In this document: positions 53,483 through 62,529 of the stretch, piece by piece
Numbering within the stretch: the stretch's first letter is position 1
Layout: the number at the start of each line of letters is the position of its first letter
NCBI RefSeq assembly: GCF_029714205.1
Contig: NZ_CP121648.1
Location: 1,178,001 to 1,242,000 of the forward strand
Source of the DNA: Methylobacterium sp. CB376
Lineage (GTDB): Bacteria > Pseudomonadota > Alphaproteobacteria > Rhizobiales > Beijerinckiaceae
Length of the DNA stretch: 64,000 nt
Direction of reading: 5' to 3'
Program-made: the position numbers and the translations under genes
Notes under the pieces: generated by a model
Databases searched by the model: none
The model's input: only the letters and a program-made list of their open reading frames with translations
Told to the model about the DNA's origin: nothing

Positions 53483-54431
53483 GCCCTCGCGGCGCCGCTG
53501 GCCCACCCGCCGCCAGGTGATCGGGGGATTGGGCGCGCTCGGGGCCTCGGGCTTCGCCACGGCGGCCTACGGCACCGGGATCGAGCCGTTCTGGTCGGTG
53601 GTCACGCACTACGCGGTCCGGCCCCGGGCGGCCTGGCCCGCGGGCCTGCGCCTGCGCTTCGTCGCCTTGGCGGACATCCACGCCTGCGAGCCCTGGATGA
53701 CGGTCGAGCGCGTCGCCGGCCTCGTCGCGGCGGCGAACGCGCTCGGGCCCGACCTGATCGTGCTCCTCGGCGACTACGTGGCCGGGCAGCGCTTCATCAC
53801 CCGCCGCCTGCGGGCCGAGGAATGGGCCGCCCCCCTGGCGGGCCTCGCGGCGCCCCTCGGCGTCCACGCGGTGCTCGGCAACCACGATTGGTGGGAGGAT
53901 GCCCGGGCCCAGGCCCGGGGCGGCGGCCCGGTCGAGGCGGCCGTCGCCTTGGCGGGGGTCGGGATCCGGGTGCTGGAGAACGCGGCCGTCCCCCTCGCGG
54001 TGCCGGGCGGCCCGGTCTGGCTCGCGGGCCTGCAGGACCAGCTCGCGCTGCTGCCCCATCACCACCGCCTGCGCCGGGAGACCGGCGCGGCGCCCGGACG
54101 GGTCGGCCTCGACGACCTCGCCGCCACCCTGGCGGCGGTGCCGCCGGAGGCGCCCGTGATCCTGCTCGCCCACGAGCCCGACATCTTCCCGCGCGTTCCG
54201 GCCCGGGTGGCGCTGACCCTGTCGGGCCACACCCACGGCGGTCAGGTCAGGTTCTTCGGCTACGCGCCGGTCGTGCCCTCGCGCTACGGCCGCCGCTACG
54301 CCTACGGGCACATCCGCGAGCACACGGACCTGATCGTCTCGGGCGGGCTCGGCATGAGCATCGCGCCGATCCGGATCGGCGTCCCGCCCGAGATCGTGGT
54401 CGTGGAGATCGGGACGGAGGCCGCCGCGTGA
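53475..54431 (+). CDS. Exported metallophosphoesterase
   Basis: 318 residues. Twin-arginine-like N-terminus ([19 protein letters not shown]) suggests Tat export. Calcineurin-like metal motifs in order: LADIHACEP (D-x-H), LLGDYVAG (GD), VLGNHDWW (GNHD), LAHEPDI and SGHTHGGQ (GHxH). It resembles YkuE/YaeI-type phosphodiesterases acting on membrane lipids or cell-wall intermediates, but the substrate is not certain. Overlaps ruvB at the start and the thioesterase at the end, so part of a three-gene unit. Confidence 0.92.
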   Translation: MSEPSRRRWPTRRQVIGGLGALGASGFATAAYGTGIEPFWSVVTHYAVRPRAAWPAGLRLRFVALADIHACEPWMTVERVAGLVAAANALGPDLIVLLGDYVAGQRFITRRLRAEEWAAPLAGLAAPLGVHAVLGNHDWWEDARAQARGGGPVEAAVALAGVGIRVLENAAVPLAVPGGPVWLAGLQDQLALLPHHHRLRRETGAAPGRVGLDDLAATLAAVPPEAPVILLAHEPDIFPRVPARVALTLSGHTHGGQVRFFGYAPVVPSRYGRRYAYGHIREHTDLIVSGGLGMSIAPIRIGVPPEIVVVEIGTEAAA

Positions 54432-54835
54432 CCGGGCACCGCCTGACCCTGCGCGTCTACTACGAGGACACGGATTTCTCCGGCCTCGTCTACCACGCGA
54501 GCTACCTGCGCTTCCTGGAGCGCGGGCGCACCGAGATGCTGCGCGCGGCGGGGATCGACCAGTCGACCCTGCATGCGGGGGGCGAGGGCCTGTTCTTCGC
54601 CGTGCGGCGGATGCTGATCGACTGGCTGGTCCCGGCCCGGATGGACGACGTGCTCACCGTCGAGACGCGCACGAAAGAGGTCCGCGGCGCCTCGATCCTC
54701 GTGGCGCAGCGCATCCTGCGGGGCGATCAGGTGCTGATGACGGCGGAGGTCCGCGTCGCGGCCCTGATCGGCGGGCGCCCGGCGCGGCTGCCGGACGGGT
54801 TGCGGGCGATCCTGGAGGGCGGGCCGGAGGCGTGA
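54428..54835 (+). CDS. ybgC: YbgC/FadM-type acyl-CoA thioesterase
   Basis: 135 residues, hotdog fold. The catalytic loop YYEDTDFSGLVYHASYLRFL holds the conserved aspartate and the YHASYL helix; GRTEMLRAAGID follows. Family members hydrolyse acyl-CoA and, as YbgC, associate with the Tol-Pal operon. In many proteobacteria ruvB is followed by ybgC and tolQ; here a phosphoesterase lies between and no tolQ follows. Start GTG at 54428 overlaps the preceding stop (GTGA). Confidence 0.92.
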   Translation: MTGHRLTLRVYYEDTDFSGLVYHASYLRFLERGRTEMLRAAGIDQSTLHAGGEGLFFAVRRMLIDWLVPARMDDVLTVETRTKEVRGASILVAQRILRGDQVLMTAEVRVAALIGGRPARLPDGLRAILEGGPEA

Positions 54836-54837
54836 TG

Positions 54838-54880
54838 CGACATCCGCCATCCCGAAGGGATCAAGCGGATGTGGGATGAG
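54838..54880. repeat. Interspersed repeat, minimal variant copy F
   Basis: ACATCCGC (54840-54847) and GCGGATGT (54865-54872) form outer arms like the main repeat, but the inner stem is ATCCC-GAA-GGGAT instead of GATGGC-TTC-GCCATC. Both inner arms changed together, so the fold is kept while the sequence differs. It lies between convergent genes. Confidence 0.65.
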
Positions 54881-54934
54881 GCCGCCGGGCTCCGCCCGGG
54901 GTGCTGCGGGCCGCAGGGCCTCGCGGAGGCGGGC

Positions 54935-55786
54935 TCAGGCGCGCGTTCCCTCGACCCGGAACCGGGCCGCGTGGCTCCCCACCTCGTCGAGGCGGGCGGG
55001 CGGCGCGCCGCAGGCCGCCAGGGCGTCCCGCAGGGTCTCGGGATCGACCGCGCCCGGCAGCGCGAGGAGCTGGCCGAGGCCGCCGCGCAGGCCGGCGCTC
55101 GCCACCACCTCGGCCCCGAGCTCCGCCAGCACCGCCTCGGCGCCCTCCCGCCAGCGCTCGAAGCGGGCGGCGTAGAGCACCCAGTCGCGCTGGGCCGCGC
55201 TCGGATCGTCGAGGGGACGGGCGATCACGAAGACCGGGGTGCCTGCCGGATGGCCCGGCCGCTCGATAAAGGGCAGGCGCGCGATCACCTTCGGGCTTCC
55301 CTCTCCGGCGAGCCCCTCCCACCAGGGCCCGGCGGTGACGCCCTGGTCGAGGCGGAAGATGCCGAGGTCGCCGCGGGAATCCGCCACCGCGGCGATCACC
55401 GCCTTGGCGCTCGGATGCGGCCGGTAGGGCACCGTGAAGCCGAAGTGGAAGCGGGCCGAATCGCGCATCGGCGCGTCGCCGCCCGAGACGTCCGCGTGCA
55501 CCGCGAAGGGCGCCTGCACGTACGTGAAGGTGGCGATGATGACCCGCCAGATCCCCTCGACCGTGTCGAGGGGCAGGAGCCCCGCGTGGCGCTCGGCGAT
55601 GGCCCGCATCATCGAGGCCTCCCGGCCCGGCCGGAAGGCCGAGCCCGAGGCGCCGGTGCGCTTGACCGCGATCAGCCGGTCGATGATGCGCCCGCGCTCC
55701 ATCAGCAGGTCGTGCATGGCCGCGTCGATGCGGTCGATCTCGGCGCGCAACGCCGCGAGATCGGCGGTGGGGGCGGGGGAGGTCAT
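54935..55786 (-). CDS. Chorismate mutase with a long C-terminal extension
   Basis: 283 residues. The N-terminal AroQ-type domain (about 8-92) reads [45 protein letters not shown] and [13 protein letters not shown], with the usual catalytic basic residues. About 190 further residues follow ([30 protein letters not shown]), which I do not recognise as prephenate dehydratase or dehydrogenase. It would convert chorismate to prephenate for Phe and Tyr synthesis. The extension may be an ACT-like or dehydratase-derived regulatory domain. Stands alone, convergent with ybgC. Confidence 0.85.
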   Translation of the reverse strand: MTSPAPTADLAALRAEIDRIDAAMHDLLMERGRIIDRLIAVKRTGASGSAFRPGREASMMRAIAERHAGLLPLDTVEGIWRVIIATFTYVQAPFAVHADVSGGDAPMRDSARFHFGFTVPYRPHPSAKAVIAAVADSRGDLGIFRLDQGVTAGPWWEGLAGEGSPKVIARLPFIERPGHPAGTPVFVIARPLDDPSAAQRDWVLYAARFERWREGAEAVLAELGAEVVASAGLRGGLGQLLALPGAVDPETLRDALAACGAPPARLDEVGSHAARFRVEGTRA

Positions 55787-55962
55787 GTGGGATCGGGCAT
55801 CCGGGGAGACATCGCGCCGTCTTACGACCGCCCCGCCCCGCCCGTCACCCTCGATTGACGGACGGCCGCGAAGGTCCTAACTCAAGCGTCCGGCGAAACG
55901 AATTTTCTGGCCGCTTTATCGTCCGCAACCGGCGGATGCTGCTTGGAAGGCCCTTCGCGATC

Positions 55963-57135
55963 ATGGCCATCTCCGCCCTGAGACCCGGCGCCGAGACCGC
56001 CTCGCAGGCCGTGGAGCCCGCGAGTCCCGTGGCCCAGTTCGGGCTCGACGCGCCGCTGGCGATGGATGCGGGCGTGGCCCTCGCCCCCTGGCAGATCGCC
56101 TACCAGACCGTCGGCCGGCTGAACGCCGCGCGCAGCAACGCGGTGCTGGTCTGCCATGCCCTGACCGGCGACCAGCACGTGGCGAGCCGCCACCCGCTCA
56201 CCGGCAAGCCCGGCTGGTGGGAGACCGTGGTGGGGCCGGGCAAGCCCGTCGACACCGACCGCTACTTCGTGATCTGCGCCAACGTGGTCGGCTCCTGCAT
56301 GGGCACGACCGGGCCGGCCTCGATCAACCCGGCGACCGGCCACCCCTACGGGCTCGACTTCCCCCTGGTCACCATCCGCGACATGGTGCGGGGCCAGGCG
56401 ATGCTCCTCGACCGGCTCGGCATCCCCGACCTGTTCCTGTGCATCGGCGGCTCGATGGGCGGCATGCAGGTGCTGCAATGGGCGGCGAGCTACCCCGAGC
56501 GGGTCTTCGCCGCCATGCCGATCGCGACGGGCGCGCGCCACTCGGCCCAGAACATCGCCTTCCACGAGGTCGGCCGCCAGGCGGTGATGGCGGATCCCGC
56601 CTGGCACGGCGGGCGCTACCTCGACGTCGGCACGCGGCCCGCCAAGGGGCTCGCGGTGGCGCGGATGGGCGCGCACATCACCTACCTGTCGGAGCCGGCC
56701 CTGCACCGCAAGTTCGGCCGCCGCTTCCAGGACCGCGACGCGCCGACCTTCTCGTTCGACGCCGATTTCCAGATCGAGAGCTACCTGCGCCACCAGGGCA
56801 TCAGCTTCGTCGAGCGCTTCGACGCCAACGCCTACCTGTATCTCACCCGCGCGATGGACTATTTCGACCTCGCCGCCGACCATGGCGGGGTGCTGGCGAA
56901 CGCCTTCCGGGGCAGCCGCACGCGCTTCTGCGTGATGTCCTTCACCTCCGACTGGCTGTTCCCGACGCCCGACTCGCGGGCGATCGTGCACGCGCTCAAC
57001 GCGGCGGCGGCGCGGGTCGCCTTCGTGGAGGTGGAGAGCGACAAGGGGCACGACGCCTTCCTGCTCGACGAGCCGGCGATGTTCGCGGCCGCCTGCGGCT
57101 TCATCGCCGCCGCCGCCCGGGAGCGCGGCCTGTGA
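55963..57135 (+). CDS. metX: Homoserine O-acetyltransferase (or succinyltransferase) MetX
   Basis: 390 residues, alpha/beta-hydrolase fold. Nucleophile Ser164 in [15 protein letters not shown]; aspartate in [13 protein letters not shown]; histidine in [13 protein letters not shown]. Further conserved parts are [11 protein letters not shown] and [17 protein letters not shown]. It activates homoserine for methionine synthesis. The acyl group used by MetX enzymes cannot be told with certainty from sequence. ATG 55963 (GGAAGG upstream) starts close to the family N-terminus; ATG 55936 is also in frame. Overlaps metW by 4 bp. Confidence 0.95.
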   Translation: MAISALRPGAETASQAVEPASPVAQFGLDAPLAMDAGVALAPWQIAYQTVGRLNAARSNAVLVCHALTGDQHVASRHPLTGKPGWWETVVGPGKPVDTDRYFVICANVVGSCMGTTGPASINPATGHPYGLDFPLVTIRDMVRGQAMLLDRLGIPDLFLCIGGSMGGMQVLQWAASYPERVFAAMPIATGARHSAQNIAFHEVGRQAVMADPAWHGGRYLDVGTRPAKGLAVARMGAHITYLSEPALHRKFGRRFQDRDAPTFSFDADFQIESYLRHQGISFVERFDANAYLYLTRAMDYFDLAADHGGVLANAFRGSRTRFCVMSFTSDWLFPTPDSRAIVHALNAAAARVAFVEVESDKGHDAFLLDEPAMFAAACGFIAAAARERGL

Positions 57136-57794
57136 GCGCCGCCGCCGCGCCGCTCGCCCCCGCGGGCCTGCCCGAGGAGCCCGGCCTCGCCGCCGCCCGG
57201 GCCGACCACCGCGTCGTGCTCGGCCTCGTCGAGGCCGGGGTGCGGGTGCTCGACGTCGGCTGCGGGGACGGCTCGCTGCTGGCGCTGCTGCGCGACCGCC
57301 GCGGCGTCGACGGGCGGGGCATCGAGCTCTCCCGCGAGGGGGTGAATGCCTGCCTCGCCCGCGGCCTCCCGGTGATCCAGGGCGACGCCGATACCGACCT
57401 CGCCGACTACCCGGACGACGCCTTCGACTACGTCATCCTCTCGCAGACGATCCAGGCGACGCGCCAGCCCAAGGTCGTGCTGGAGCACCTGCTGCGCATC
57501 GGCCGGCGGGCCATCGTCTCCTTCCCGAATTTCGGGCATTGGCGCATCCGGGCCGAGCTGCTGATGCGCGGGCGCATGCCCGTCAACGACTACCTGCCGG
57601 ACGCGTGGTACGAGACGCCCAACATCCATCACTGCACGATCCGCGACTTCGTGGGCCTGTGCCACCTGGTCGGTGCCCGGATCGAGCGCGCCTCGGCCCT
57701 CGACGCCGAGGGGGAGCCGATGCGCTTCTCCCTGCCCTGGTGGATCTGGAACCTCGTCGGCGCGCAGGGCATCTTCCTGCTGCGGCGGGGCTGA
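57132..57794 (+). CDS. metW: MetW, methionine biosynthesis protein
   Basis: 220 residues. SAM-dependent methyltransferase-like fold with [17 protein letters not shown], then [48 protein letters not shown] and [13 protein letters not shown], all typical of MetW. It is thought to support MetX activity in the acetyl/succinyl-homoserine route, and the pair metX-metW is conserved in alphaproteobacteria. GTG at 57132 overlaps the metX stop. The end is followed by repeat copy E. Confidence 0.95.
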   Translation: MSAAAAPLAPAGLPEEPGLAAARADHRVVLGLVEAGVRVLDVGCGDGSLLALLRDRRGVDGRGIELSREGVNACLARGLPVIQGDADTDLADYPDDAFDYVILSQTIQATRQPKVVLEHLLRIGRRAIVSFPNFGHWRIRAELLMRGRMPVNDYLPDAWYETPNIHHCTIRDFVGLCHLVGARIERASALDAEGEPMRFSLPWWIWNLVGAQGIFLLRRG

Positions 57795-57864
57795 GGCGGC
57801 CCTTCGGCGCGCTCGGCAGAATTGCGTGCGCCGACGTCATCGTCACCGCCGGACCGGTGATCCG

Positions 57865-57981
57865 GGATCCGCTTGGTCGAAGCGGATCCTGTATCCCAAG
57901 CCCGCGCGGCGCCTGAGCGAAGACGACATCCGCGTTGCCGAAACGGGAGATGGCGAAGCCATCAACCGGATGTCGGACGAC
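57865..57981 (-). repeat. Interspersed two-tier inverted repeat, copy E, with tail hairpin
   Basis: The most complete copy. On the minus strand CGACATCCGG, inner hairpin GATGGC-TTC-GCCATC, CCCGTTTCGGCAACGCGGAT and TCGCTCAGGCGCCGCGCG follow one another. They are followed by a 10-bp perfect tail hairpin GGATCCGCTT-CGACC-AAGCGGATCC (57865-57889) whose sequence differs from the tail of copies A and D. It lies between convergent metW and DUF2239 genes. Confidence 0.92.
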
Positions 57982-58017
57982 CCTCGCGGCGAACGATGCC
58001 GGGACGGGCGTCGCGCC

Positions 58018-58599
58018 TCATCCCCCTGCGTCGGCACCGCCTTGCGCGAAGGCCGGCGCGGCGAGCCCGCGGGCGTGGTCGCGGAGCGCCTCCGGCCAGC
58101 TCTCCGTCAGCGCCCGGAAGCGCGCCCCGTCGCCCGCGTAGAGCGCCCGCGACGCCTCCTCGTAGCCCGGGGCGTCGCCCAGCATCGCGCCCATGAAGCG
58201 GTCGGCGGCCTCCCGGGCCTGCCGCACCCGCTCGCGCCCGGCCCCCTCCGCCCGGGCCGCGTCGACGAGCCGGCGCAGGGCCGCCGAGGCGCCCCCCGGC
58301 TGGGCGGCCAGCCAGTCCCAGTGCCGGGGCAGCAGCGTGACCTCCCGGGCCACGACCCCGAGCTTCGGCCGCCCGGCCTGCCGCGGCGGGGGCGCGGGTG
58401 CGAGCCGGGCCAGGATCTCCGCGTCGCTGCCGCGCAGGTCGAGGTCGATCACCCGCCCGGTCCGGTCGTCGAAGACGTGAACCGGCGCGCCGCCCTCCCG
58501 TTGGTGAGCGGCCTTGACGGCGAGCGCAACCTCACGGATTGCGCCCGACGCCAGCCGGCGCTCCCCCTGGAACGCCGTGCAGTCCGACCCTGATTCCAT
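58018..58599 (-). CDS. DUF2239-family protein
   Basis: 193 residues. The start CTAFQGERRLASGAIREVAL with VHVFDDRTGRVIDLDLRGS, then GRPKLGVVAREVTLLPRHWD followed by WLAAQPGGASAALRRLVDAA and ADRFMGAMLGDAPGYEEASR, is characteristic of DUF2239. The stretch resembling an Arc/RHH-like helix pair suggests regulatory binding, but function is unknown. Diverges from an MFS exporter gene with a strong shared dyad at 58629-58663, so it could regulate or be co-regulated with it. Confidence 0.88.
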   Translation of the reverse strand: MESGSDCTAFQGERRLASGAIREVALAVKAAHQREGGAPVHVFDDRTGRVIDLDLRGSDAEILARLAPAPPPRQAGRPKLGVVAREVTLLPRHWDWLAAQPGGASAALRRLVDAARAEGAGRERVRQAREAADRFMGAMLGDAPGYEEASRALYAGDGARFRALTESWPEALRDHARGLAAPAFAQGGADAGG

Positions 58600-58628
58600 C
58601 GCCGGATCCTCCTCGGCGGGGAGATATC

Positions 58629-58663
58629 ACCCGGATGATATCCTCCGTCAATATCATCCGGGT
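58629..58663. promoter_or_regulatory. Strong operator dyad between DUF2239 and MFS genes
   Basis: ACCCGGATGATAT and ATATCATCCGGGT are perfect 13-bp arms with a 9-bp centre, placed between divergent starts (30 bp from DUF2239, 25 bp from the MFS gene). Position and symmetry suggest a regulator covering both promoters. Confidence 0.7.
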
Positions 58664-58687
58664 CAAATTCGCGAGGCTCCGAGCCCG

Positions 58688-60103
58688 ATGCGCCCTGCCC
58701 GGATCGTCCCCCTGGTCGTCGCCACGGCCCTGTTCATGGAGAACACGGATTCGACCGTGATCGCGACCTCGCTCCCGGCGATCGCGGCGGATCTGGGCGA
58801 GGACCCGATCGCCCTGAAGCTCGCCCTCACCTCCTACCTGGTGAGCCTCGCGATCTTCATCCCGGTCAGCGGCTGGATGGCGGACCGGTTCGGGGCGCGC
58901 ACGGTCTTCCGCCTCGCGCTCGCCGTGTTCATGGGCGGCTCGCTCGCCTGCGCGGCGGCCGATTCCCTCGGCTGGTTCGTGGGCGCGCGCTTCCTGCAGG
59001 GCATGGGCGGGGCCATGATGGTGCCGGTGGGGCGGCTCGTGCTCCTGCGCAGCGTGCCGAAGGCGGAACTCGTCCAGGCGCTCGCCACCCTGACGATCCC
59101 GGCCCTGGTCGGCCCGGTGATCGGCCCGCCGCTCGGCGGCCTCATCACCACGACCCTGAACTGGCGCTGGATCTTCTTCATCAACCTGCCGATCGGCCTC
59201 GCCGGCATCCTGCTGGCGACCCGCTACTTCGCCGACCTGCGCGAGGCCGAGCGCCCGCCCCTCGACGGGGTCGGCTTCGTGCTCTCGGGGGCCGGGCTCG
59301 CCAGCCTGATGCTCGGCCTGGCCTCGGGCGGGCGCCACCTCCTGCCCGCTTCCGTGTCGTGGGGCTGCGTCGGGGCCGGGCTCGCGCTGCTCGCGCTCTA
59401 TTGCGGCCATGCGCGCCGCACCGCCCACCCGCTGATCCGCCTCGACCTGATGGGCTACCCGACCTTCCGGGCGGCGATCACCGGCGGCAGCCTGTTCCGC
59501 ATCGGCACCGGGGCGATCCCCTTCCTGCTGCCGCTGATGCTGCAGCTCGGGTTCGGGCTCGACCCGCTGCATTCGGGCCTGCTCACCTTCGCGGCGGCCG
59601 CGGGGGCGCTGTTCATGAAGACCCTGGCGGCCCGCATCCTGCGGTCCCTCGGCTTCCGCACGGTGCTGACGGTGAACGCCGTTCTGGCCGCCTGCCTGCT
59701 CGCCGCGAACGGCCTGTTCACTCCCTCGACCCCGCACGCGCTGATCGTGGCGGTGCTGCTGATCGGCGGCTGCTTCCGCTCGCTGCAATTCACCGCCGTC
59801 AACGCCATCGCGTACGCGGACGTGGATTCGCGCGACATGAGCGCGGCGACGAGCCTCGCCAGCGTGGCCCAGCAGCTCTCCCTCAGCATCGGGGTGGCGT
59901 TCGGGGCCTTCGCGCTCGAGAGCGCCGCGCAGTGGCACGGGCGCGCCTCCGTGCGGTCGGAGGATTTCTGGCCGGCCTTCCTGGCGGTGGCGCTCGTCTC
60001 GGGCCTGTCGGCCTTCGCCTTCGCGCGCCTCGCCCCGACCGCCGGGGCCGAGGTCTCGGGCCACCGCCGCGTCACCGCGCGGCCGGCCGCGGACGCGACC
60101 TGA
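58688..60103 (+). CDS. MFS drug exporter, DHA2/EmrB-like
   Basis: 471 residues with about fourteen membrane segments. Typical EmrB/QacA-type motifs: MENTDSTVIATSLPAIAADL at the first helix, GWMADRFGARTVFRLAL (motif A) and PALVGPVIGPPLGGLI (motif C of exporters). No fusion partner or adaptor gene is adjacent. Likely a proton-driven drug exporter; substrate unknown. ATG 58688 lies just after the 35-bp dyad, so the operator is very near the start codon. Confidence 0.92.
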   Translation: MRPARIVPLVVATALFMENTDSTVIATSLPAIAADLGEDPIALKLALTSYLVSLAIFIPVSGWMADRFGARTVFRLALAVFMGGSLACAAADSLGWFVGARFLQGMGGAMMVPVGRLVLLRSVPKAELVQALATLTIPALVGPVIGPPLGGLITTTLNWRWIFFINLPIGLAGILLATRYFADLREAERPPLDGVGFVLSGAGLASLMLGLASGGRHLLPASVSWGCVGAGLALLALYCGHARRTAHPLIRLDLMGYPTFRAAITGGSLFRIGTGAIPFLLPLMLQLGFGLDPLHSGLLTFAAAAGALFMKTLAARILRSLGFRTVLTVNAVLAACLLAANGLFTPSTPHALIVAVLLIGGCFRSLQFTAVNAIAYADVDSRDMSAATSLASVAQQLSLSIGVAFGAFALESAAQWHGRASVRSEDFWPAFLAVALVSGLSAFAFARLAPTAGAEVSGHRRVTARPAADAT

Positions 60104-60265
60104 GCTGCGCGGCCGACGCAGGGTTGCACCGGCCCTCGCCGCCCACTTTCAGCACCCATTCAGTCACGCTTCCCTACAAGGATCGTCGTCGCGACGGCGG
60201 GAGATCTCTCCCGGGCAAACGCCGCGATTTCCATTCTCAATCATGCGAGATCGAGGGGATCGGCC

Positions 60266-60562
60266 ATGAAGCGCATCGTCTCCGCCTGTGTGGCTGCCGC
60301 AACCCTGGCCGGCATGGTGACGGCGGGCGCGTCTCCGGCGCAGGCCGGCGGCTGGCGGGCGGGCCCGGCGATCGCGCTCGGCGCCATCGGCGGCCTCGCC
60401 CTCGGCAGCGCGATCGCGGCGGGCTCGCGTCCCGCCTACGGCTACGCGCCGGCCTACGGGCCGGCACCGGTCTACGTGGAGCCCGACTGCTACGTCGTGC
60501 GCCGCCGCGTCGTGGACGAGTTCGGCGACGTCTACCTCCGCCGCGTGCGCGTCTGCGAGTGA
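60266..60562 (+). CDS. Small secreted or envelope protein
   Basis: 98 residues. Signal peptide (IVSACVAAATLAGMVTAGAS, cut near QAGG). Next come a glycine/alanine hydrophobic stretch (AIALGAIGGLALGSAIAAG) that may insert in a membrane, a Tyr/Pro/Ala repeat (YGYAPAYGPAPVYV) and a C-terminal CYVVRRRVVDEFGD with two cysteines. Such Gly-zipper-like small proteins are common in Methylobacterium envelopes. No known function. ATG 60266. Confidence 0.8.
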   Translation: MKRIVSACVAAATLAGMVTAGASPAQAGGWRAGPAIALGAIGGLALGSAIAAGSRPAYGYAPAYGPAPVYVEPDCYVVRRRVVDEFGDVYLRRVRVCE

Positions 60563-60595
60563 GCGGGGCGCGGGTCCGGGGCGGCGTGCCGCCCC

Positions 60596-61549
60596 TCAGC
60601 CCCCGCCCGCCGCCCGCTTCGCCTCGATCGCGTCCCACACCGCCACCGCGAGGTCGGGGCCGCCGAGGCGCTTGATGGCCCGGATGCCGGTGGGAGAGGT
60701 CACGTTGATCTCGGTCAGGTGGCCGTCGATCACGTCGATCCCGACCAGGATCAGGCCCCGCCGCCGCAATTCGGGGCCGATCGCCGCGCAGATCTCGCGC
60801 TCGCGGGTGGTCAGCGCGGTCGCCCCGCCGGTTCCGCCCCGCACCATGTTCGAGCGGATGTCGTTGCGCGCCGGCACCCGGTTCACGGCGCCGAGGGGCT
60901 CGCCGTCGACCAGGATGATGCGCTTGTCCCCCTCCGAGATCCGGGGCAGGAAGCGCTGGATCACCCAGGCCTCGCGGAAGGTCTGGGAGAAGAGGTCGAA
61001 GATCGAGCCGAAATTCGGGTCGTCCGGCGTCACCCGCAGCACCGCCGCGCCGCCGTGCCCGTGCAGGGGCTTCATCACCACGCTGCCGTGCTCGGCCCGG
61101 AACTCCTCGATCTCCTGCCTGTCGCGGGAGATCAGGGTCGGGGGCATCAGGTCCGGGAAATGCGTGACGAAGAGCTTCTCGGGGGCGTTGCGCACCTCGA
61201 AGGGGTTGTTCACCACGAGCGTCGCCGGGTGGACGCGCTCCAGGAGATGCGTCGCCGTGATGTAGGCGAGGTCGAAGGGCGGGTCCTGGCGCATCAGCAC
61301 CACGTCGAGATCCGCGAGGTCGACGCGCTCCGGGCTGCCGAGCGCGGCGTGCGCGCCCTCGACATCCTGCACCCGCAGCGCCTCGGCGCGGGCCGTGACC
61401 CGCCCGTCGCGCATCGAGAGCCGGTCGGGCGTGTAGTGCAGCAGGGTGTGGCCGCGCGCCTGCGCTTCGAGGAGAAGCGCGAAGGTGGTGTCGCCCGCGA
61501 TGCGGATGCTCTGGATCGGGTCCATCTGGACCGCGACGGTCAAGGCCAT
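60596..61549 (-). CDS. gshB: Glutathione synthetase
   Basis: 317 residues, ATP-grasp fold and normal GshB length. Starts [20 protein letters not shown]. Substrate and ATP sites: [58 protein letters not shown] and [20 protein letters not shown]. It joins gamma-glutamylcysteine and glycine. Single gene; a terminator for the gene further upstream lies 60-100 bp before its start. Confidence 0.96.
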   Translation of the reverse strand: MALTVAVQMDPIQSIRIAGDTTFALLLEAQARGHTLLHYTPDRLSMRDGRVTARAEALRVQDVEGAHAALGSPERVDLADLDVVLMRQDPPFDLAYITATHLLERVHPATLVVNNPFEVRNAPEKLFVTHFPDLMPPTLISRDRQEIEEFRAEHGSVVMKPLHGHGGAAVLRVTPDDPNFGSIFDLFSQTFREAWVIQRFLPRISEGDKRIILVDGEPLGAVNRVPARNDIRSNMVRGGTGGATALTTREREICAAIGPELRRRGLILVGIDVIDGHLTEINVTSPTGIRAIKRLGGPDLAVAVWDAIEAKRAAGGG

Positions 61550-61611
61550 GGGAAGGCGCCTCCGGTCGGCGGCGTTATCGGGCGCGCCCGTCCTCCTGGC
61601 AACGGGGCGCG

Positions 61612-61643
61612 AAAAAACGCCCCGCTCCGGGAGGAGCGGGGCG
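61612..61643 (-). terminator. Intrinsic terminator of the YcgN-type gene
   Basis: Read on the minus strand, an 11-bp perfect GC stem with a 4-base loop (61618-61643) is followed directly by TTTTTT (61617-61612). This is the clearest Rho-independent terminator in the window, 65 bp after the YcgN-type stop. Confidence 0.92.
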
Positions 61644-61707
61644 TGAGATCAGGGAGGAAACGTCATGGTGACCCGATCGGCCATGCAAACCGCGTGCCGA
61701 AATCCCG

Positions 61708-62322
61708 TCAGGCCTGCGGATCCTCGGCCGGCCAGCCGACGATCCGGTCGAGGAGTTCGTCCGTCTCGAACTCCTCCTCGGTGCCGCTGACGCGCCCGCG
61801 CACCGAGATCCCGGCCTCGTGCACGGTGGCCCGGCTGCCGGAGACCAGGGGGTGCCACCAGGGCAGGTCGCGGCCCTCCCGGACGAGGCGGTAGGCGCAG
61901 GTCGGCGGCAGCCAGGGCAGGCGGCGCACCGCCTCCGGCGTCAGGCGCACGCAATCCGGCACCCGGCTCTGGCGCCGCGCATAGTCGCGGCAGCGGCAGG
62001 CGCCGATGTCGAGGAGCGTGCAGGCCACGTCCGTGTGGTGGATCTCGCCGGTATCCTCGTCCTCGAGCTTGAGCAGGCAGCAGCGCCCGCAGCCGTCGCA
62101 GAGGCTCTCCCATTCCGGCGCGGTCATCGCCTCCAGGCTCTTCGTGCGCCAGAACGGCGCGGCGGGGTCGCTCCCGGGCGGCGCGGAAAGCGGCGGGGCG
62201 GCCTTGCGTTTGTCGGCCTTGAGGTCGGCGGCCTTGGGTTTGGCGGCCTTGGGTTTGGCGGCCAAGGGCAGATCCTTCGTCGGGGGCGGGGCTTCCCTCT
62301 GCCGCAGCCGGGCCTCCCGCAC
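61708..62322 (-). CDS. YcgN-family cysteine-cluster protein
   Basis: 204 residues from the chosen start. The core has the metal-type cysteine cluster [20 protein letters not shown], then [19 protein letters not shown] and [19 protein letters not shown], which is the YcgN/UPF0260 pattern (possible Fe-S or zinc cluster). An Ala/Lys/Pro N-terminal tail contains a short tandem repeat ([11 protein letters not shown]). No ATG fits; GTG 62322 is used with low confidence, and TTG within the tail is possible. Function unknown. Divergent from a penicillin-binding protein gene. Confidence 0.88.
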   Translation of the reverse strand: MREARLRQREAPPPTKDLPLAAKPKAAKPKAADLKADKRKAAPPLSAPPGSDPAAPFWRTKSLEAMTAPEWESLCDGCGRCCLLKLEDEDTGEIHHTDVACTLLDIGACRCRDYARRQSRVPDCVRLTPEAVRRLPWLPPTCAYRLVREGRDLPWWHPLVSGSRATVHEAGISVRGRVSGTEEEFETDELLDRIVGWPAEDPQA

Positions 62323-62529
62323 AAGCGCGGCCGCCCCTGCGCAGTCCTGCGACCTCGCGCCCCGGCGCGTCCGGGCGCAGGATCCGCGAGGGATCCGGGG
62401 CGCCGCCGCGGCGTTGCCGCAGGGCGCCAGCGCGGCCGTTTCCGAAACCCGGCCTCGCGATCCGCGTCGAGTTTGGGTACACCTCACCGTCCGGCCCGCT
62501 GACCGGCCGGGCCGCCAAGGACATCCGCC

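Noticed and set aside
55787..55962. Possible SAM-responsive riboswitch upstream of metX
   Set aside because: Alphaproteobacterial metA/metX genes can carry SAM-II elements, so I looked. I see a weak hairpin (about 55890-55918) but not the conserved SAM-II pattern. A covariance-model search would settle it.
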